NCBI GenBank assembly: GCA_963730115.1
Contig: CAVSQM010000012.1
Coordinates: 620,001-684,000, forward strand
Direction of reading: 5' to 3'
Length of the DNA stretch: 64,000 nt
DNA from: DASQFQ01 sp963730115
GTDB lineage: Bacteria; Actinomycetota; Thermoleophilia; Solirubrobacterales; Solirubrobacteraceae
Shown here: positions 59,890 to 64,000 of the stretch, piece after piece
Layout: every line of letters starts with the position of its first letter
Position numbering within the stretch: the first letter of the stretch is position 1
Translations under genes and position numbers: made by a program
Notes under the pieces: generated by a model
Database searches by the model: none
Told to the model about the DNA's origin: nothing
The model's input: the letters and a program-made list of their open reading frames with translations, nothing else

Positions 59890-61391
59890 CAGCCGGTCTT
59901 GGCCTCCTCCGGCACCTCGATCTCGCGCTTGAGGATCTTGCCCGTCGGGCCCTTGGGGAGCTCGTCGACGAACCAGATCTTGCGCGGGTACTTGTAGCCG
60001 GCGACCTCGCCCTTGACGTAGGCCTTGAGGTCGTCGGCGGAGACGTCCTGGCCCTTCTTGAGGACCACGGCGGCGCCGACCTCCTCGCCCATCGACTCGT
60101 CAGGGACGCCCACGACCGCGGCCTCGAGCACGCCCTCGTGCTCGTAGAGGACCTCCTCGATCTCGCGCGGGTAGACGTTGTAGCCGCCGCGGATGATCAG
60201 CTCCTTCTTGCGGTCGACGATGAAGAAGTAGCCGTCCTCGTCGACCTTGCCCATGTCGCCGGAGTGGAACCAGCCGTCGACGATCGCCTCCTCGGTGGCC
60301 TCCTCGCGGTTCCAGTAGCCCTTCATGACGTTGTGGCCCTTGATGACGATCTCGCCGACCTCGCCCTGCTCGACGTCGTTGCCGTCGTCGTCGACCAGCT
60401 TCATCTCGACGCCCTCGATCGGGGTGCCGATGGAGCCGACCTTGCGCTCCTTGTCGGGGTGGTTGAACGAGGCGACCGGCGAGGTCTCCGAGAGGCCGTA
60501 GCCCTCGAGGATCTTGCAGTCGAACGCCTTCTCGAACCCGCGCATCAGCTCGCCAGGCAGCGCCGAGCCGCCCGAGCAGCAGATCCTCAGCGACGAGTGA
60601 TCGCGCTCGTCGCGCGAGTCATCGTTGAGCATCGCGTTGTACATCGTCGGCACGCCCGCGAAGATCGTCACCTGGTCGCGCTCGATGATCTCGAGCGCCT
60701 TGGCGGGGTCGAAGCGCGGGATGAACGTCAGCGTCGCACCGGAGAGCGCGCAGGTGTTCATGCAGCACGTCTGGCCGAACGAGTGGAAGAGCGGCAGCGC
60801 GCCGAGCACGATGTCGTCGGACTCGGTGCCGAATACAGCGAGCATCGACTGGGCGTTCTTGAACATGTTGTCGTGGGTCAGCTCGGCGCCCTTGGGCTGG
60901 CCGGTGGTGCCCGACGTGTAGAGGATCACCGCGGTGTCGTCGCCGTCGCGGTCGGCCACCTCGCGCTCCGGCTCGGCGTCGCCGAGCAGCTTCTCGAACT
61001 CGCCCGGCTTGACGATGACGACCTCGGTGCCGGCCTCCTCGGCGCCCTTCTCGGCGGCCTCGGCGAAGTCGTGCCACGCGAAGACGACCTTCGCCTCCGG
61101 GTCCTCGAGGTAGAACTTCACCTCGCGCCCCTTGAGCAGCACGTTCATCGGCACCACGGTGCCGCCCGCGCGCAGGATGCCGTAGTAGGCGATCGGGAAG
61201 TACGGGACGTTCGGGAGCATCACCCCGACGCGGTCCCCGGGCTCGACGCCCTTCGCCTTCAGCAGGCCCGCCACCCGCGCGCTGCCCTCGTCGACGGCCT
61301 GCCAGTTGACCTCGACGTCATCGAGCTTGTACGCGATCGCGTCAGGGAGACGCTCAGCGGTCTCCGTGACGATGCCGGCCAGATTGGTCAT
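59889..61391 (-). CDS. Long-chain acyl-CoA synthetase-like (AMP-forming)
   Basis: 500 aa from ATG 61391. ANL-family motifs: ILYTSGTTGQPKGAELTHDN (P-loop), GYGLSETSPV, GWFHSGDMGKVDEDGYFFIV (hinge-Asp region), and PRKIWFVDELPKGPTGKILK with the catalytic Lys. It activates a fatty or hydroxy acid to its CoA ester. Its stop overlaps the PhaC start (ATGA overlap at 59887-59891), so it likely feeds PHA synthesis. An in-frame 51-residue upstream extension was discarded. Confidence 0.9.
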   Translation of the reverse strand: MTNLAGIVTETAERLPDAIAYKLDDVEVNWQAVDEGSARVAGLLKAKGVEPGDRVGVMLPNVPYFPIAYYGILRAGGTVVPMNVLLKGREVKFYLEDPEAKVVFAWHDFAEAAEKGAEEAGTEVVIVKPGEFEKLLGDAEPEREVADRDGDDTAVILYTSGTTGQPKGAELTHDNMFKNAQSMLAVFGTESDDIVLGALPLFHSFGQTCCMNTCALSGATLTFIPRFDPAKALEIIERDQVTIFAGVPTMYNAMLNDDSRDERDHSSLRICCSGGSALPGELMRGFEKAFDCKILEGYGLSETSPVASFNHPDKERKVGSIGTPIEGVEMKLVDDDGNDVEQGEVGEIVIKGHNVMKGYWNREEATEEAIVDGWFHSGDMGKVDEDGYFFIVDRKKELIIRGGYNVYPREIEEVLYEHEGVLEAAVVGVPDESMGEEVGAAVVLKKGQDVSADDLKAYVKGEVAGYKYPRKIWFVDELPKGPTGKILKREIEVPEEAKTG

Positions 61392-61434
61392 GTAGTGCGT
61401 CTCCTCCTCGGTGTGCGTATGGGACGGTACCCAC

Positions 61435-61926
61435 GTGGCCTCCTTTGTGCGCAAGCCCTTCAGCGCGCTGACCTCGCTCGCCAAGCCGCCGGCACCCGGG
61501 AGCGTCGGTTTCGCGGCCTGGAAGCGCTTCACCGGGCTCAACAACGCGGTCTACCGCGCGACCGGCGGGCGGCTGATGGGCTCGTTCGACGGCAACCCCG
61601 TGCTGCTGCTCCACCACGTCGGCCGGCGCAGCGGCGAGGCGCGGGTGACGCCGCTGCTCTACCTCGCCGACGGCGGCGATCTCGTGATCGTGGGCTCGAT
61701 GGGCGGCACGCCGAAGGACCCGGCGTGGATCCACAACCTGCGCGCGGCGCCCGACACCGAGGCCGAGGTCGGCCGCGAGCGCCGGCGCGTGCGCGCCCGC
61801 ATCGCCGATGCGGACGAGCGGGCGCGGCTGTGGCCGAGGCTCGTCGAGCACTACCCGGCGTTCGCCGCCTACCAGGCGCGCACCGAGCGCGAGATCCCGG
61901 TCGTGATCCTCTCGCCGCGGGGGTGA
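61435..61926 (+). CDS. Deazaflavin (F420)-dependent nitroreductase-family protein
   Basis: 163 aa from GTG 61435 (a GTG at 61411 is also in frame). Split-barrel FDOR-A fold: VLLLHHVGRRSGEARVTPLL, VIVGSMGGTPKDPAWIHNLR, then ARLWPRLVEHYPAFAAYQAR. It uses F420H2 as inferred by family. It is divergent from the PHA operon, sharing a 43-bp gap. A second member of this family lies at 54.9 kb. Confidence 0.83.
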   Translation: MASFVRKPFSALTSLAKPPAPGSVGFAAWKRFTGLNNAVYRATGGRLMGSFDGNPVLLLHHVGRRSGEARVTPLLYLADGGDLVIVGSMGGTPKDPAWIHNLRAAPDTEAEVGRERRRVRARIADADERARLWPRLVEHYPAFAAYQARTEREIPVVILSPRG

Positions 61927-61996
61927 GGTTCTCCCCAGCGGCGCGTTCGGCCCGCCGGATGGAAGTCGCGCCCCCGCGCCCCTAACCTCGCTGCAA

Positions 61997-63203
61997 ATGC
62001 CCGGCGTCTGGCGCAGCAACGCCTACATCCTCAGCTCGTTCCCGATCGGCGGGATCACCGTTCACCTACCTGGTGACGATGCTGTCGCTGGGGACCGGCC
62101 TGCTGATCATCTGGCTCGGGATCCCGGTGCTGATCGCCGCCGTCGCCTCGATCCGCTTCTTCGCCCGCGGCGAGCGCCGCCGCGCCGGCTGGCTGCTGCG
62201 CGAGCCGATCCTGTCGCTCTACCTGCCGCAGCAGCGGCGCGGCATGCTCGGCTACCTCTACACCGCGATCGGCGATTCCGCGGTCTGGAAGGACCTGCTG
62301 TGGCTGCTGATCCTGCTGCCGGTCTTCGGGCTCGCCGCCTTCGTCCTCGCGATCGTCTTCTGGACGAGCTCGCTGGCCATGATCTCGCTGCCGATCTGGT
62401 CGTGGTCGATCCCCGGCGGCGTGGAGCTCGGGCTCATCAACGTCGACACGACCCACGAGGCGTTCGCGGTCATCCCCCTCGGGCTCGTGCTGTTCGCGAT
62501 CACCGTCCCGTTCACGCGCGCGCTCGCGCTCGGGATGGGCTCGTTCGGGAAGGGCCTGCTGGCGCCGAGCGAGCGGCGCCGGGTCCAGGAGCTGGAGCGG
62601 ACGCGGGCGGGCGCCGTCGACGCCCAGGCCGCCGAGCTGCAGCGGATCGAGCGCGACCTCCACGACGGCGCCCAGGCGCGGCTCGTCGCGCTGGCCATGG
62701 ACCTCGGCATGGCGCAGGAGAAGATGGCCAGCGACCCCGAGGGCGCGCAGGAGCTGATCACCGGCGCCCACAGCGAGGCCAAGAAGGCGATCGCCGAGCT
62801 GCGCGACCTCAGCCGCGGCATCTACCCCGCGATCCTCACCGACCGCGGGCTCGGGCCCGCGCTCTCGAGCATCGCCGCCCGCAACCCGGTCGAGGTGGCG
62901 CTCAACGTCGACGTCGACGGCCGCCTGCCGGCCGCCACCGAGGCGGCCGCCTACTTCGTCACCGTCGAGGCGCTCACCAACGTCGCCAAGCACTCCGGCG
63001 CCTCGCAGGCGCACGTGCGGATCCAGCACAAGGCCGACTGGCTGCGGGTCGAGATCAGCGACGACGGCGACGGCGGCGCCGACGCCAACGGCTCCGGCCT
63101 GACCGGGCTGCGCCAGCGGGTGGAGGCGCTCGACGGGCGGCTCGCCGTACAGTCCGGCGAGCTCGGGACCACCATCCGGGCGGAGCTGCCGTGCGCATCG
63201 TGA
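61997..63203 (+). pseudogene. Sensor histidine kinase with PF13796-like sensor, frameshifted
   Basis: The start ATG 61997 reads PGVWRSNAYILSSFPIGGIT, the first helix of the putative-sensor domain (PF13796 type). The frame breaks at about 62058-62062. One frame over it continues FTYLVTMLSLGTGLLIIWLG and then runs to the end with HisKA_3 (RIERDLHDGAQARLVALAMD) and HATPase_c (ISDDGDGGADANGSGLTGLR). Removing one base repairs it to about 401 aa, the normal length for this family. It overlaps the response-regulator gene and forms one operon with it. Confidence 0.85.
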
Positions 63204-63835
63204 TCGCCGAAGACCTGACCCTCCTGCGCGAGGGCCTCACGCGCCTGCTGCGCGACCGCGGCTGGGAGATCGTCGCTGCCGTCGACACCGGCCCGGCGCT
63301 CGTCGACGCGATCGTCGAGCACAAGCCCGACCTCGCGCTGGTCGACGTGCGGCTCCCGCCGAGCTTCACCGACGAGGGCGTGCGCGCCGCCATCGAGGCG
63401 CGCGAGCGCGTGCCGGGCACGAAGGTGCTGATCCTCTCCCAGTACGTGGAGGAGAGCTATGCCGGCGACCTGCTGGCCAGCGACGAGGGCGGCGTCGGCT
63501 ACCTGCTCAAGGACCGCGTCGCCGACGTGCGCCAGTTCACCGAGTCGCTGCAGCGCGTGGCGGCCGGCGGCACCGCGATGGACCCGGAGGTCGTCGCGCA
63601 GCTGCTCGGCCGCCGCGACAACCGCGGCCCGCTCGGCGAGCTGACCCCGCGCGAGCTCGAGGTGCTCACGCTGATGGCCGAGGGCCGCTCGAACACCGGC
63701 ATCGGGAACGAGCTCGAGATCTCGGCGAGCGCGATCGAGAAGCACGTCAAGCAGGTGTTCATGAAGCTCGACCTGCCGCCGTCGGACAGCGACCACCGGC
63801 GCGTGCTCGCCGTCCTCAAGTTCCTCGGCGACTAG
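63191..63835 (+). CDS. NarL/FixJ-type response regulator
   Basis: 214 aa from GTG 63191, which lies inside the kinase 3' end. Receiver with phospho-acceptor Asp52 (LALVDVRLPP) and LuxR HTH at the C-terminus (ELTPRELEVLTLMAEGRSNT, then IEKHVKQVFMKLDL). It is the partner of the frameshifted kinase. The target is unknown. Confidence 0.9.
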   Translation: MRIVIAEDLTLLREGLTRLLRDRGWEIVAAVDTGPALVDAIVEHKPDLALVDVRLPPSFTDEGVRAAIEARERVPGTKVLILSQYVEESYAGDLLASDEGGVGYLLKDRVADVRQFTESLQRVAAGGTAMDPEVVAQLLGRRDNRGPLGELTPRELEVLTLMAEGRSNTGIGNELEISASAIEKHVKQVFMKLDLPPSDSDHRRVLAVLKFLGD

Positions 63836-64000
63836 CTAGTCCTCGTCGCTCCCCTTGCCGGAGTTGTCCTCGCGCTGCTCCGTGCGGTTCCCGCCGCTGT
63901 CGTCGTCGCGCTCCTCGGCGTTCGGGCCGAGCTTGGCGGTCACGACGACGATCGTGACGGCGACGATCGCCAGCGCGACGAGGATCGAGCCGATCAGCTG
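63836..64000 (-). CDS. Small membrane protein, N-terminus beyond window edge
   Basis: The last 54 residues are visible: a hydrophobic helix (SILVALAIVAVTIVVVTAKL) followed by a very acidic, Asn/Asp/Glu-rich tail ending GKGSDED. Convergent with the response-regulator gene, directly abutting it. The function is unknown; the start is outside the window. Confidence 0.6.
   Translation of the reverse strand, partial: QLIGSILVALAIVAVTIVVVTAKLGPNAEERDDDSGGNRTEQREDNSGKGSDED

Noticed and set aside
56480..59997. Two overlapping frames of about 1000 codons on opposite strands
   Set aside because: Both run across the LLM, hydrolase and PhaC genes in non-coding frames; the PhaC frame with its GLCAGG box is the real one.

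Overview
High-GC, gene-dense bacterial DNA whose gene content fits an actinobacterium, most likely of the Solirubrobacterales/Thermoleophilia type (inference: F420-type enzymes, many ECF sigma factors, DrrAB-type and MMPL exporters, NarL-type two-component systems, many GTG starts, frequent overlap of convergent 3' ends). I see no rRNA, tRNA, CRISPR array, insertion sequence or integrase. No stretch longer than about 215 bases lacks a gene.
Layout. 1-7.5 kb: a truncated response regulator, an amidase, a Glu/Leu-type dehydrogenase, an ECF42 sigma factor with its YCII/DGPF partner, and a LysR gene divergent from a cysteine-dioxygenase-like gene. 7.5-15.6 kb: an FAD oxidoreductase, a MocR regulator divergent from an amine-oxidase-like gene, an AAA ATPase, a phosphotransferase, a cupin and small VOC/ABM enzymes. 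15.8-26.8 kb: signalling and export, with two histidine kinases, one response regulator, TetR plus DrrAB, and a MacB/FtsX pair. 26.9-35.5 kb: the most unusual part. It has a MetE-like protein, a protein with the leader motif of extracellular contractile injection system (eCIS) cargo plus a tiny coupled partner, a PolX/PHP protein with a degenerate polymerase site, an orphan contractile tail sheath, and several small unknown proteins with 11-bp tandem repeats in front of them. 35.4-38.4 kb: an ECF41 (SigJ-like) operon with consensus promoters firing both ways. 38.4-46 kb: nitrilase, secreted proteins, a glycoside hydrolase, and MMPL with a divergent TetR. 46-56.5 kb: an RTX-like secreted protein, a large LuxR ATPase, a glycosyltransferase, a second ECF41 system with a divergent AhpD-like gene, and a PadR system. 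56.5-64 kb: an F420 oxidoreductase, a hydrolase/PHA synthase/acyl-CoA synthetase operon, and a two-component system.
Two points matter for any reader. First, six otherwise intact genes (4.7, 9.97, 10.38, 31.7, 42.1 and 62.06 kb) are each interrupted by a frameshift that removing exactly one base repairs. The uniform sign suggests insertion errors in the sequence rather than gene decay. Second, several regulatory sites can be read directly: ECF41 promoters (TGTCACA-N16-CGTC), a LysR T-N11-A box, paired TetR palindromes, and a PadR palindrome set inside a TTGACA-N17-TATTCT promoter.
All functions come from motif recognition by eye; no database search was run.
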